Shown: positions 23,005 to 34,622 of the stretch, in pieces
Layout: every line of letters begins with the position of its first letter
Numbering within the stretch: the first letter of the stretch is position 1
Source: Isoetes taiwanensis
Lineage: Eukaryota; Streptophyta; Lycopodiopsida; Isoetales; Isoetaceae
DNA: 64,000 bases
Direction: 5' to 3'
NCBI GenBank assembly: GCA_021234155.1
Contig: JAJEKV010000084.1
Coordinates: forward strand, 1,302,001-1,366,000
Notes under the pieces: model-generated
Databases searched by the model: none
What the model was told of the DNA's origin: nothing
The model's input: only the letters and a program-made list of their open reading frames with translations
Made by a program: the position numbers and the translations under genes

Positions 23005-26000
23005 CTTTGGATTTGTATCGTGGTGGGATGTTGAGCCTACCAAGATCATCACACCTTCAAATGAAAGGAAATGGTGCATTGAAATTGCACAAGCAATTCC
23101 TCAAACTAAAGGTGACCTTGAGAAAAAGACACGTGCTTGTTCCTCCAACTGGCAAGAAAGTTGAGGACATACAACAGATAGGGATAGTGATTGCTATGCG
23201 AGAGGGCACAAAAAACAATGTGCAGGACGCCATTATATGCAGCATGGAGGATACACAGCAACTACAGTTCCTGGAGTACGTTTTGCAATGGCGGAACTAC
23301 GACCCCTCAATGATGTCGTCCAGCAAGTTGAACAAAACCGCAAGGGGAAAAATGTCCCGACTAGTGCAAAAGGATATGGCTAGGAGCTGCAGTCGTATGA
23401 ATCTCTGTCTCTATCCGGAATAAAGGGAAACAGAGGGGATATCTTGTCAAGTTTCGGCATGCGAGGGAAAGGTTTGCTAGCGGACAAGAAACCATAGAGC
23501 ATTGCGTTGAAAGCAAAGCGTGATGAGAAAAATGCCCCGGTGATGGACACAAACCCGGTGAGAGCTCGGGCCAAGAAGAAGAATGTAAGGCCTGCCTCCA
23601 TAGCAGGGGACTCTTCCCAGACCAAAGCCCTGTCTGTAGAGCCTGTTACCATGGCCCCTCCTTCAGCTATTGTTGATCCGACACAGCCTCTGGCTATTTG
23701 TGCTCCACCTATTACAACGAAAGAGACGTTGGTCCCCAACAAGATAGCAAAGTTGAAGATCAACCTGCGTGAAGGCGACAACATCGGATAGTGGAGAGCC
23801 TTTCGTCATCTCGCGCCCCCTTACATCATGATTTATCTTCTTGAATACCTTGGCATGGTTGTACGAGCGCCAAGCGAGCTTAAGTTCAATCCCGATGAAG
23901 AACGTAAGATGGTTGAGCAAACTGCACAGAAGCTTGAACAGTTTAAACGGTTTTATCCGCTTGGTGTGAACTAGTTTATCAAGGTATCTATTTTTTATTG
24001 CGAGCCAGCTCCTGCTAATCTCACCCATCGAATACGGTCGAACGACCATGTGCAAACACTTGTGAAGAGCTTCAAGATGTATCCTACAGAGGTCCTCACA
24101 CCGGCCGACGTTGTCCCCTTTGACCCAATTACAAGGTGATTGTTATTATCCATCATATTTGTTCTGTGGCTTCTTATCTAATCGGTGCGCATTATTTCAG
24201 GAGAAAGGTCACCTGGAGCACAACAGCTGATTTAAAGGGCAAAAAATTTTGGATAGCCTACGTCAGGAGAAGGACCAGTGTGCTGAATGGAAATTTGTCT
24301 GATAGAGAATATATTGAATTAAGCATTCAGTGCAATGAAGTCATAGCAAAACACCATTATCTGAGAGAGCCTTTGATAGAGAAGCCGCAACAACTTCTGG
24401 CATCAACACAAGACATATGGTTGTCCTCTGCAAGGGCCCATTGGTACTGCTACAACATCGGCATGGAAGGTATTTTGTATTTTTAGCTCACCAACATTGC
24501 AGCCGCGATTTTGCTGACCATTTATTTTTCAGGACTTCCATGAGATAGCTACTACAACATTGAAGGTGAAGGAGCTTAAAGATGAAAAGCAGTTCATTTT
24601 TATGGAGGAGCGCGTCTTCAAAAAACTAATGGAGTGGGCAGCAAATGGGTGAGCAGAAAAATCTGTGATGAACATGGGGATCTACCTGACAGGCCAACGA
24701 AGGACTTCTTCAACAAAACTTGGCTAAGATTCCTTAGAGGTATGTCTAATGCAAAGGTTTCTCAGCTGCTTGATGAGATTTTGGAAGGAAAGACATACCT
24801 TAAGGTACAAGCGGGATATCACGGCAGGTATGATTGCAAGCAGCGCGCCATTGACATTAAAAGCTTGACCTTCATGCGCAGAGAGATTGTGTCCTATGCT
24901 TCCAGTTTGCTTCAAAAAGAATACTCTTCTTTTGAAGAATTATTATATGAGTTTCCTGATTTACTGAACAACGGATTCTTGATATTTCTGATTCGGATAC
25001 AGAATATGTGAAGTCCAATTATAACAAAGATCATGTCTTGGGTATTTTTAGAGCCGATCAGATCGATTTTGAAACCTGAAAAGGCTATCAAAATCAAACA
25101 GAAAAAAAATGTTGTTCACGCAGTGACAAAGGAAGGGATTCCTACGTCCACTCCAGTATCTGAGAATGCAACACTGGTGTTCATTGACATCAGCGGGTTC
25201 TCTAAAATATGGCACTGCAAAAAGTACATGGAGCTCTTTACAAGAATATCCAGCATGACAACTGCTAATATTTATCACCTGGTTATTCTGATGCGGTCTG
25301 TAAACTTGCCAGATTGCTTGTACAGTCAAAAGCAGATTCAAGGCGGCTCCCATATTTCTGTAGGCACGTATGACGAGCAAGGATGGGTGAACAAGAAAAG
25401 GGTAAAGGAGTATCAGTATTACATCACCCATATGTGCATTAGCAGAAGCGACTCCAGGGTAATGTCGATATTGCCTGAGCTGGAGCTTCGTTTGACACCG
25501 GTGAGCTCAGCACCAAAGAACACCCCCTTGCCACCAATGCCTGTCACTGGAAATGAAGAAGCTGATGAGAAAACGAGGAAAAAATTCCAGACTTACTTCA
25601 CGGGTAAACCAAGATACAAGTTTGTCGGAATAGAAGGTGAACATGTGCTGAAGTGCGAGTTAAAGACATCATATGCTTACCACATTGTTGACCAGCTGGT
25701 GCCCAAGGATGGTTGTGTCCTTGATTTCCTCTCAGCTGGTACTGCTTCCCGTGTCGCCTTAATGCAAGGAAAGAAAAGTATTGCATTCGAGAGCCAAGGT
25801 ATGCCGATTTCTTAGGGCTTTCTTGGATAAGCTTGAAAAAATGGTTTGCCAGAGCATTGGTGAGACAGATGAAGAGGAGAAAGTAGACGCTGCAAATGAT
25901 CCTGCGAAGATCAATATAAATATTACCCAGAAAATAGATATATCTAAGCTTGATGAAATATTGGATCAAATGGATGCAGAGAGCTACGAGCAAAGGATGC

Positions 26001-26473
26001 AGCAGACGAAAAGACTTTTAGAGTCTACAGAGAAAGGTATTGATGAGCTAGAGCCTATGTTTCAAAAATTGGGGGCTTTAAACAAGAAATTTGATGCCTA
26101 CATGTCTTTCCTGACAGGCGGGTCAAATTTCGAATACATAGGAATCACCGAGGAACCTGTGCATCATGAGGGCGAGCCAAGTGCTACAAAAGAGCACCAG
26201 GTTGTAACCAAGAAAAAGAAGCTCTTCCATACACCAGAAATCGACTGTGGTGTCCAAAATGCCGCATCGGCGGAAGGCAGTGCAATGGATACTGAGACGG
26301 AAGAACCCGATCCACATGTCCAAGTCCTTTACACGAGGCCATGTGCGTATACATCGGATGTAACAGGCTATCTGAGATGGACACATCGAGGTTATAAGAA
26401 GGGGCGGGAACATGTTGCTAGGATATATCTGCGGAGTTAGGTGTTGTACACGAATCGATGCTCGAAACCCGGT
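23005..26473 (+). pseudogene. Methylase-like gene of the mobile module, copy B (best copy)
   Basis: Same gene as at 4755-8232. Its acceptor reads TTGCGG instead of TTGCAG. The core exon is open over 25033-25815 (260 codons), with the motif-IV-like VFIDISGF near residue 50 and the motif-I-like VLDFLSAGTASRVAL near residue 230. This is the IV-before-I order of beta-class amino-methyltransferases. A one-base excess in ATGCCGATTT (25801-25810) throws the frame into a stop; dropping one C continues as RFLRAFLDKLEKM (frame 25781-26440). The same extra C is in all three copies, so it predates the duplication or is systematic. A second shared break lies near 25073, where the preceding frame ends DFET-stop. 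Probably non-functional as assembled. Confidence 0.6.
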
Positions 26474-28065
26474 AAAATAAATTCGCGCTCACGGCAAACA
26501 ATTGTACTGCTATTTATTTATGGAATATAATCTATAAGGGTTTGAATAATTGCACAATTTTGTTTTTTATTATTTTGAGTTTTGTTTCTTGTCTAAACTT
26601 TTTTTGCCGCGATCTTTGCTAGCACTTTCTAGGTTGATGGCCTTACGCATACCTCCTCTAGCTTAAGAATTGAATCAAAGATGTAGCTAAACGGCTCAAA
26701 ATGTTTCGGGCGATCTTCGCTATCACTTTCTTGCGTCAAACTTATGTAGACACGTATGGACTTGTGATCTTCTATCTATGGGTGTAGCTAAGCAGCTTCA
26801 AATGTTCGCCGTCGCGATCCTGCTGAGTATATTTACTCTTTCTAATGGACAACTCTTACTCTGAAAGGAGCTTGGGATAGCCTTATAAATGTCGAATTGG
26901 GATCGTCATTTGGTTGTGGGAGAAAATCATCAAAATAAACGGAAAGTTTTACTCAGTTGCAACGACTTACGGAGTTTTATAGAGAACCAACAACCTATTT
27001 CATACTAAATGAGAATTCCAAATTTCTCTAATTAATTAATTCTTGCTTTAGAACTGGAAGAAGGCTTCTGTGAGGCTATGAGAAATACACATGTGGCCTT
27101 GATAGATTATGATGATGAGAACGATACGGAGATATCAATCGGTTGACATAGATCTTGATGGATAGGTGGACATGGCGAATGCTAAAGTGCTCAGTGATGT
27201 CGAGGGGAATCCATCATTTGTTAGAGAATCTCCATAAATTCTTTCGGATGAATCTGTAATAAAATATAGATCCAGCTTAGACAAATCGCCACTGCGATCG
27301 CTCTAAGCCGGAACGTTAGTATTTGATAACATATATACAAATTGTTTTAATAAATTATTTGTTTCACATGTTCATTGCCATAGTGATCCCTCTAAACCCA
27401 GCTATTTTTATATTCTTTTGCGTATAACTTGTTCTCTGTGTCGTCTTTCAGCGGTAGAAAAGATCGTGATGGCGATCATCACAACCTGTTAATGTGTGCT
27501 TTGAGCTACAACTAATACTTCAGTCGAAACCAAAATCAGTCATAGAGTAGGGATGACAATGTTATTTTGCAAAGCTCAACTTATATTTTTGTTAAAATGA
27601 GCATCGTGGCATTATTGCTTCAGATGAAGGACGACTATTTACAAACTACCCTTCTAAAAGCAACCTGCAAGCTATTTCGAGCAAAATGAGAATGTGGCTT
27701 TTTTCAAATTAATGAATTGGTGCATTAGTATGTGACAAAGCAGAATGGGTGGATTATAGAAACTCTCCATTCTTCTCCTTCTCTTTCTTCTTTTTTCTTA
27801 AAACTGCTGGTATCTCAGGCTCTTCTCAACCATAATGCCTTTAATATTGAAGATGTTTATAAGCATATAAGGTTTTATTAGTTGGATCCTTAGGGCACTA
27901 GTAACTAGACACTAGCTGGCAATAATCCTAAACCCTCCTTAGTTTATAGCTTATGGGAAGTTCCTTAATGGATATGATAGCCAACTTATATTTTTTCATG
28001 ATGAAGAGATCAGTCGTGTGCTCGTATCCAACTGAACATCACCAAGGCAACGCATCATTAGGAGG
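26474..28065. other. Downstream flank of the methylase-like gene, copy B
   Basis: This flank carries the dyad arrays (26814-26829 intact; 27284-27299, 27373-27388 and 27462-27477 at 89-bp spacing). It also holds a decayed exon-like segment at about 27050-27265, equivalent to 8808-9029. No intact gene. Confidence 0.65.
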
Positions 28066-29010
28066 TGTGAGACGTATTCTACCACATGTAGTGGTAGACT
28101 ATTGAGCCTAGCTCACTATGGCACCCAATAGACTCTACACGCCAAGGGTCCAGCTGCCACCAGACAAATTCCACCTTATACATTGCCGTCAACTTCCAAT
28201 ACCCATGACCAGCCGGGCTCCTATGTACATGATGCATATAATTGGAAATTATTGGGCCTAAGCTAGGAGCATCATCTATAATAGCTATTAGGTCTCTACC
28301 CTCCTTTCCTCATTCAAAAAAGTGCAAACAATGATCACCCATCATCATAGAACATCCATAACTTGAGAAATAGTATAGATTCAACTAATCACATGCATCT
28401 AACTTACATTTAGAGTACATTGGTTAGGGTTAATGATCAGAACCGTGAGCTCTACTAAAGATGCAACATGGTAACCTATCTGGAATGCTAACCTCTAGAT
28501 GAACTACCTACTTATCGACTCCAAATACCTTCTCCTGAGCTTCTGCCCTTGGCTCTTGGCATCTCCATGACTTGCATGTAGTCTTGGATGGATGTGCTCT
28601 AAACTGTGCGCTAAGCTCGAACAATCTTGCACGTTGCCTGTCGAAGGCGATTATTGAATTAGAAGTATTGGCACAATTGAGGGTGGTTGTGAGGAAGATG
28701 GTGGAAAGGTGGGTCGGTCTAGTATTTGGGGCTAAATAGGTTAGGGTTGCACATGATTAGGGCACTTAAGCCCTAAAAGGATCGTCCATGTGGCATGGCA
28801 TCAATAGGATGATTCTTCATGGAAAATAGGGCCTCCTTACCTAAAGATGGACGAGTTATAAGAATAGCCCCCACAAACAAAAAATAATAATAAATAAATA
28901 AATAATAAAAAAATAAAAATGCTAGGTATGGTCCCTCTTTGACAAGTACAAGGTTATTGCAAAACTTGTATTTATGCATTTATAACATAGATCTTGTGGG
29001 GAATGTCGCA
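28066..29010 (-). mobile_element. Second LTR, copy B
   Basis: Same ends as at 9832-10782 (TGTGAGACG and TGTCGCA), followed by a shortened pyrimidine tract. It contains the same AAATAAATAA-type AT run. Confidence 0.5.
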
Positions 29011-29607
29011 TTCTACCCCCATCAACTTTTCAACTTTACAATTTTGTATTCACAATTTTTTTTTCATTTTTAATTAACTTAAAGATAGCTACTCCAATGG
29101 TGAATTTCTGATATATTACCTCATATCTATAACAATTTGAAGGCTATATTCACATAGTTATACTAAATAAATTATATAGCCTTTGATATAGATTTAGATA
29201 GACAATATTAGAAATGTTATTAGAGTATCAAAAATCCAAAACACAAGCGCTATGGGATTCAGTATGCTTTGCATGATACGCTTCAAGGCCAAATGCTACT
29301 TACTTGGTTGGCTGCGGATGATATATCATGTTAGTATATAATGATAAGTTGTGGTTTTAAGGGGTGCGTGTTTAGAATTATTACAATTTAACTAAATTAT
29401 TTTAAGAAATGAATGCCATGTTTCTCTCGGCATAAGGGACAGGGGTGCTTCTCCCATTCTTGGTAGTGAGATATGCATCATACAATGCTTAGGATGCGTG
29501 CATATCGTACAATGCATAGGAGGTGGCTTAATATCCATAATGGCCATAGACTTAAAGTTGTGTTTCTATCATGCATACTATGTGACATGCTTTTTTTAAC
29601 TATAGGT

Positions 29608-31172
29608 TGAATCCCTCCGTGACATTATTCGGATTGTATATTGATGAACTGGAAGGGTGGTTGCGAGGGAAAAGGGATACTTGAGGATCTAATCTAGGAG
29701 ATTATGTAGTACAATTATTAATGTATGTAGACAATGTGGTAATGGTGGCAAATTCTCCAAAAGGATTGCAGTCACATCTACACAATCTGAGTTCCTTTTG
29801 CTACGCATATGAAATGCCAGTGAATTTCTCAAAAACAAAGCTAATGATATTTGGGACGATGAAGAGACCACAATTTGAGTATCAAGGGGACCGTTTGGAG
29901 ATAGTAGATTGCTACAAATATCTTGGGTGAAGGTTTGCTTAAATTACAAATGGAAGGAGTGCATTCGTTAAAGAAAATGTTATTTAATAGTTCAAACTGT
30001 TGTGTTATATAGGGCTCCTATTTGGGGACCGTCCATACACAAGAAACTATGGAATCAGGTCGAACCGGTGCTGAAAATATTTATTCAAGAAGAGCAAGGC
30101 ATACGGAGGCAGATTCTATATGCAAGGAACTTGTAGTATATATCTACTCGGGATGTGGTAAGCTTGGGACACATGTCGGGTTAACCAACTGTTATGTCCG
30201 AGCTTACCACACTTTTTGTCCGAGCGAGCCACTGTTTTTTGGCCGGGATAACCACGCGGTGAACTGAGCGTGGGACTGTGTTTTGGCATGCTGATCTTTG
30301 AATAAAGCTTGTAATCAGCTTCTTGAACGGTTTAAATCGATACAAATACCATAGGAATCGCCTTGCCAACCCTTAAAAACCTCATTCTATCAAGAGACGA
30401 GATGATTTGAACACGGATCAAGCAACATCAGTGAAAAAACATGCAAAAACCGTTGTCTTTTGAGCTTGAAACTGAGCAGCAGTGGTTACCCCAGACATGT
30501 GTCTAGGTTAACCACATCCTGGAGTAGATTTACGGCCATCCTATATGCAATCCTTCTAGTAAAACAGGTCTTCTTCCTTTGGAAGCGAAAGCCCTGTGCA
30601 TGACAATAAATTTTGTCAAGAGAATCAATGAAATGGATCACAACGGGGTGCCTGAAATGGCTCTAGAATTTTCCCGTTCCAAAGAATGGTTTTATGATGT
30701 GCTGGAATGGGCAAACAGATGGGGCATAACAAGAGAACCTGGCCAGATTCTGATGTAAGTGTCCGAGACTTGGTTCAAGAAAAAATGGTGAAAAAAATAT
30801 GGGAAAAGTATGGCTCTAGAATGCCTTTTTATCGGAGCGATGTAAATCCCATGCTCATATGGCCAGGATTACTTGAATGCTGCAATTCAAAATGAACGAA
30901 ATGTATCATTGCAAGATATAGAACTGGCCCACACTCCTTGAAAGTAGAGACAACATGCTGGATCAAGATAGCCAGGGAAGAAAGGGTTTGTGAAGTCTGT
31001 GATCGAGGAGAGGTTGAAGACGAAGCTCACATCTTCCTAAGATGTCCTGCATACACAAACATAAGAGATGAGTTTGGTATCACACAAGCTAATTTGCATT
31101 CCTTGTTGTCATTAGATCCAAAAACTTTCAGGAAATTTTCATCAAAGCAAATGATTCTCACAAAGAATTAAT
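29608..31172 (+). mobile_element. LINE reverse-transcriptase fragment, copy B (reaches 3' end)
   Basis: Same LINE as at 11376. This copy continues past the MITE through WYDVLEWANRWG-like sequence and a cysteine-bearing tail with REERVCEVCDRGEVEDEAHI..CPAY (about 30970-31060). That tail fits the zinc-knuckle-like C-terminal end of plant LINEs. It ends at a TAA near 31170. The Cys pattern CxxC..H..C is visible. Frameshifts and YVDN show it is inactive. Confidence 0.85.
30126..30540. mobile_element. Mutator-type MITE in the LINE, copy B
   Basis: Same insertion with the same target duplication CTATATGCAA at 30116-30125 and 30541-30550. The left palindrome is disrupted here, with small complex changes around its CCGG and CTCCAG sites. 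Confidence 0.88.
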
Positions 31173-31409
31173 CGTGAAAATGAAATCCGGGCATAGCAAA
31201 AATCCCAACGCAAGGGATCGCCCCTATACCCAGGGGCCATAGCCCGCTAAAATTTTAGATGTGTTAGTATAAATAGGATAAGACAATGAATAAGCATACA
31301 GTGAAAATGGATAGAAATCATAGATTGGCATTCACGTTCAACATAACAAAATAGTGTCCATGTGCATGTACAAGCACCAAAAACAATAACACACTAATTC
31401 ACGAATGAT
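31173..31409. other. LINE 3' tail and spacer
   Basis: Non-coding continuation of the LINE in copy B, with no polyA tail recognised. Confidence 0.4.
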
Positions 31410-31800
31410 CTAGACTAGGTGCCTAATGACAGCGTCAACCTGTCTGATTTCTTGTACCAACAGATCCTTGACAAGGCTCATATGGGACCTCAAGGTGTAC
31501 AGTTCAGAAATTGGCACTCCCAGTTGTTCCCACTCCATGCTGAACATTGCAGTATTTATGGCATCAAAGAAAGGAGTAAGTTCTCGCCTCAACATTTGAA
31601 GATATGCAGCTATCCTATGGGCCTTTGTCCCAATCTGTATCACATTAGTAATAAATCTTTAACACAACACACTTCCTCAAACTCACCCTCGGTAAGATGG
31701 ATCAGGGTGGGATGCCTCAATCTGGGAGCTTACAAGTGAAGGTTTCAAGCTCAAGGCTGGAGGGCCAACACCTTGTGCATCTCCATTGCTCTCCATCACA
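31410..31800 (-). pseudogene. Unassigned captured exons beside PARC6 exons
   Basis: On the minus strand, 31410-31634 starts right after a good acceptor (GTGATACAG). It encodes IGTKAHRIAAYLQMLRREL, continues helical (FFDAINTAMFSMEWEQLG) and ends DAVIRHLV with a TAG at 31410. A second coding-like segment upstream (about 31690-31800) reads VVMESNGDAQGVGPPALSL; a donor GTAAGC at 31729-31734 would join it in phase. The composition is that of a real protein, but I do not recognise the family. It does not match the expected continuation of PARC6, so it appears to come from another gene and to be fused behind the PARC6 exons. It is deleted from copy C. Confidence 0.45.
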
Positions 31801-31839
31801 ACTCTATACCACGAAGTTACCAACAAGAACTACCTTAAA

Positions 31840-33094
31840 GCTCCAAGAGCCCCAGCTCGAAGCTCCTGATTCTGGGGTGTCAGGGGCATACTCAGGTGGT
31901 CTAAGGTCCAAGCTGGTGCCATTTCTTCTAAAGAGGCCTCAATCTGCTTTAACTCTTCTCTCAATAGCATGTATAAAAAAGAAAATATTTACTTTGAAAT
32001 ATGGAAAGATTCTTTGCCCCTTTTCAAGATCATATGTGCCTACACCAAAGCTTCAAAGCCCTTGCCTATGCCTCCCTTTTCAAAACAATTCCTTGCCAAA
32101 GAACACTGTATACAGAAGTTGTATCGTGAGAGATATATAAAGTTGGAAAAAGAGCTATGGCTAGAAGTGTGCCTTTGATAGTGCCATGACAAGCATAATG
32201 TCGTATAGGTACGATTCTGCTTTAGCTTGTAACAAAGCAGCTTCTTCCAGCTTAAGGACAATATCTTTCTCATTGACCTACATAAATTAAAACAGTGTAA
32301 TTTCCTAAGAAAATAAGACTTTGATGACTGATAAAGGGAGCACACGGATAATACTTGTTGCAGCAAAGCAAGGGTTTGTGGTAGCCAAGCCCATGAGAAA
32401 GACATAAATTGTTTTGAACATCCATTCGTATAATTTTCATGCTCATTTATGCCCATAAGTTTTGCCTTTACATCTTCGAGTTCCTGGAGCAAATAACGTA
32501 TCGGCATTAGAAATTGCAGAAATTGACAATTTCATACAACCCTTTATCATTCTCTGGACGGGACAGAGTACACTCTATACTGGTTAATTTGGAACAACAA
32601 ATTGTATATAATTACATGCGGGAAAGTACAGCTGTAATGGAATAGGCTTCATCCATAACCGAAGACTTAAGTTCGTCATAGGCCTTCTTGATTGTATCCA
32701 TGGAGGCACCATCCCCGAGCCCTAGCATCTGTAACAGTAAAAAATCATAAGTTCGGTGTGTTTAACAGCTTCTTCTATACATATATTTGTTTCTTACCTG
32801 ATAGTAGCTCACTGGAAGTGTTAGCATCTCAGAACCCCATATTCCTCCGTTCTGACTATTCACGTGCCTCTGCGTGAAAGCATGAGCGTCGCATCCCTTA
32901 GTTAGAAGCTGAGATTGATTGTTATTTTCACACAATTCTGATAATAATTCGGCAGCGTAAGGCCTCGTCCTTTGTGAAATGTGAATGAACAAGATGCTGC
33001 AGTTGCTGGTTAGCCAGTTTGCACAGCGGCCACCCAGCAACAGTGGCGACCGCCAATTTACGGGCAACAATAGGTTTGTAGCAGTTTCTAGCAT
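31840..33094 (-). pseudogene. PARC6: PARC6/CDP1 5' exon fragment, copy B unit
   Basis: The minus-strand exons are 32798-33094 (start at 33094, transit-peptide-like N-terminus), 32616-32728, 32355-32483, about 32160-32277, about 32010-32105 and about 31840-31960. They read LTLPVSYYQ-MLGLGDGASMDT, then YDELKSSVMDEAYSITAV, FSWAWLPQTLALLQQVNEKD, ALLQAKAESYLYDIMLVMAL, CSLARNCFEKGGIGKGFEAL and EEMAPAWTLDHL. This follows the order of PARC6/CDP1 (PARALOG OF ARC6), an inner-envelope plastid-division protein that helps place the FtsZ ring. Only the N-terminal stromal part is present; the transmembrane and C-terminal regions are absent. In-frame stops (TAG after GFEALV) and a non-canonical exon edge (AAAG|GCACAC) make it a pseudogene. 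Confidence 0.85.
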
Positions 33095-33825
33095 ATTCTA
33101 GGCATATTTCAGCATATACCTAAAATATGCCGGAAACCCATATGAGCAAGGGTTTGCCCCCTAAGGGCAACCCAAAAAGGGCATTTTTAAGCACCAATTC
33201 AATACTTTGAGAAAAAATACAGTCTCGCTTTTCTCCAAATAATTGCCCATGCATATAAAGGATGATTTTATGATGCGCTCTAGATGCACAACATAATAAG
33301 CAGGCTTGTTCATTTGACAATGGGCACTCAGTTCATAAGAATGGATTATTAATATGTAGATTCTGCACATTTTCATGCTTTTAAAGCTGCATAGAGCTAG
33401 GAATAAGCTGCTGGAAGTTTTGAATATGGCTTCAGGGCTAACTGTATGGCAATGCCTCAGGTTTTTAAGGGGTATATGGGTTGATTTCTAATCTTTGCTG
33501 ATAGAAAACCAGGCTGATATAACAGTTTGACCACGGGCCTTTCCTTTGTTTTAAAATGCCTTGTTATTTATGAAGGACTGCAGGATCTAGTGTTTAAAAG
33601 TTTCTGTTGTCCAATTATGAATCTGACTTTACCCAATGTAGTGTTTGTGTTAAACAAGCAGGGTGAAGGGTGATAAACTTATAGGATCTTATATTTTGCT
33701 ACCCTTACTTGATTGCAACCATTTTGATGCTTGTGTTTGTTTTTTGGGTGCAGGTAACAGGATTCTATACTCCCTGCTATGTTTTTTCATAAATTGAAGT
33801 ATTGTCAAAGATCAAGAACTTATTG
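33095..33825. other. Repeat-related spacer between units B and C
   Basis: No gene. A segment at about 33727-33792 resembles 45249-45316 (shared TGCTTGT.TTTGTT and TATGTTTTTTCATAA blocks). This marks it as a truncated piece of the repeat that fills 41-46 kb. Confidence 0.55.
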
Positions 33826-34622
33826 TTGACTAGCTGGTGCCCAAGGATGGTTGTGTCCTTGATTTCTTCTCAGCTGGTACTGCTTCCCGTGTCGCCTTAA
33901 TGCAAGGAAAGAAAAGTATTGCATTCGAGAGCCAAGGTATGCCGATTTCTTAGGGCTTTATTGGATAAGCTTGAAAGAATGGTTTGCCGAACATGGTGAG
34001 GAGACGGATGAAGAGGAGAAAGCGGAACAACGCAAATGATCTGCGAAGATCAATATAAATATTACCCGAAAAAATAGATATATCTAAGCTTGATGAAATC
34101 TTGGATCAAATGGATCGCGAGAGAGCTACGAGCAAAGGATGCGGCAGGGCGAAAAAGACTTTTAGAGTCTGAGAGAAAGGTATTGATGAGCTAGAGCCTA
34201 TGTTTCAAAAATTGGGGGCTTTAAACAAAAATTTGATGCCTACATGCCTTTCACGGACAAAGGGTCAAATTTGAATACATAGGAATCACTGAGGAACCTG
34301 TGCATCATGAGGGCGAGCCAAGTGCTACAAAAGAGCACCAGGTTGTAACCAAGAAAAAGAAGCTCTTCCATACACCAGAAATCGACTGTGGTGTCCAAAA
34401 TGCCGCATCGGCGGAAGGCAGTGCAATGGATACTGAGACGGAAGAACCCGATCCACATGTCCAAGTCCTTGCACGCGAGGCCATGCACGTAGACATCCCG
34501 GATGTAACGAGGCTATCTGAGAGATGGACACATCCCAGGTTATAAAGAGGGGCGTGGAACATGTTGCTAGGATATCTGCAGAGTTAGGTGTTGTACCTGA
34601 ATCAGTATCAAAAACCCATTGA
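33826..34622 (+). pseudogene. Methylase-like gene, truncated copy C
   Basis: This copy begins at the codons for the motif-I-like segment (LVPKDGCVLDF) and carries the C-terminal acidic part. It holds many small complex changes relative to copies A and B. For example, GATGCAG is replaced by GATCGCG near 34114. The final CAG-TAA of copy A is CAT-TGA here. Everything upstream is replaced by unrelated sequence. Confidence 0.75.

Larger units (their letters stand above)
17795..33260. repeat. Composite repeat unit, copy B (most complete)
   Basis: Copy B starts with a complete LTR at 17795 and continues through the same module order as copy A. It then extends through the rest of the LINE (to 31172), an unassigned exon pair and PARC6 exons (to 33094). 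The part from about 31798 to 33260 is repeated again at about 38986-40440. This is the best copy for reconstructing the order of the mobile module. Confidence 0.9.

Noticed and set aside
25801-25817. A 17-base intron (GTATGCCGATTTCTTAG) to explain the frame break in the methylase-like exon
   Set aside because: It is far too short for plant splicing. A one-base excess at ATGCCGATTT explains the break better.
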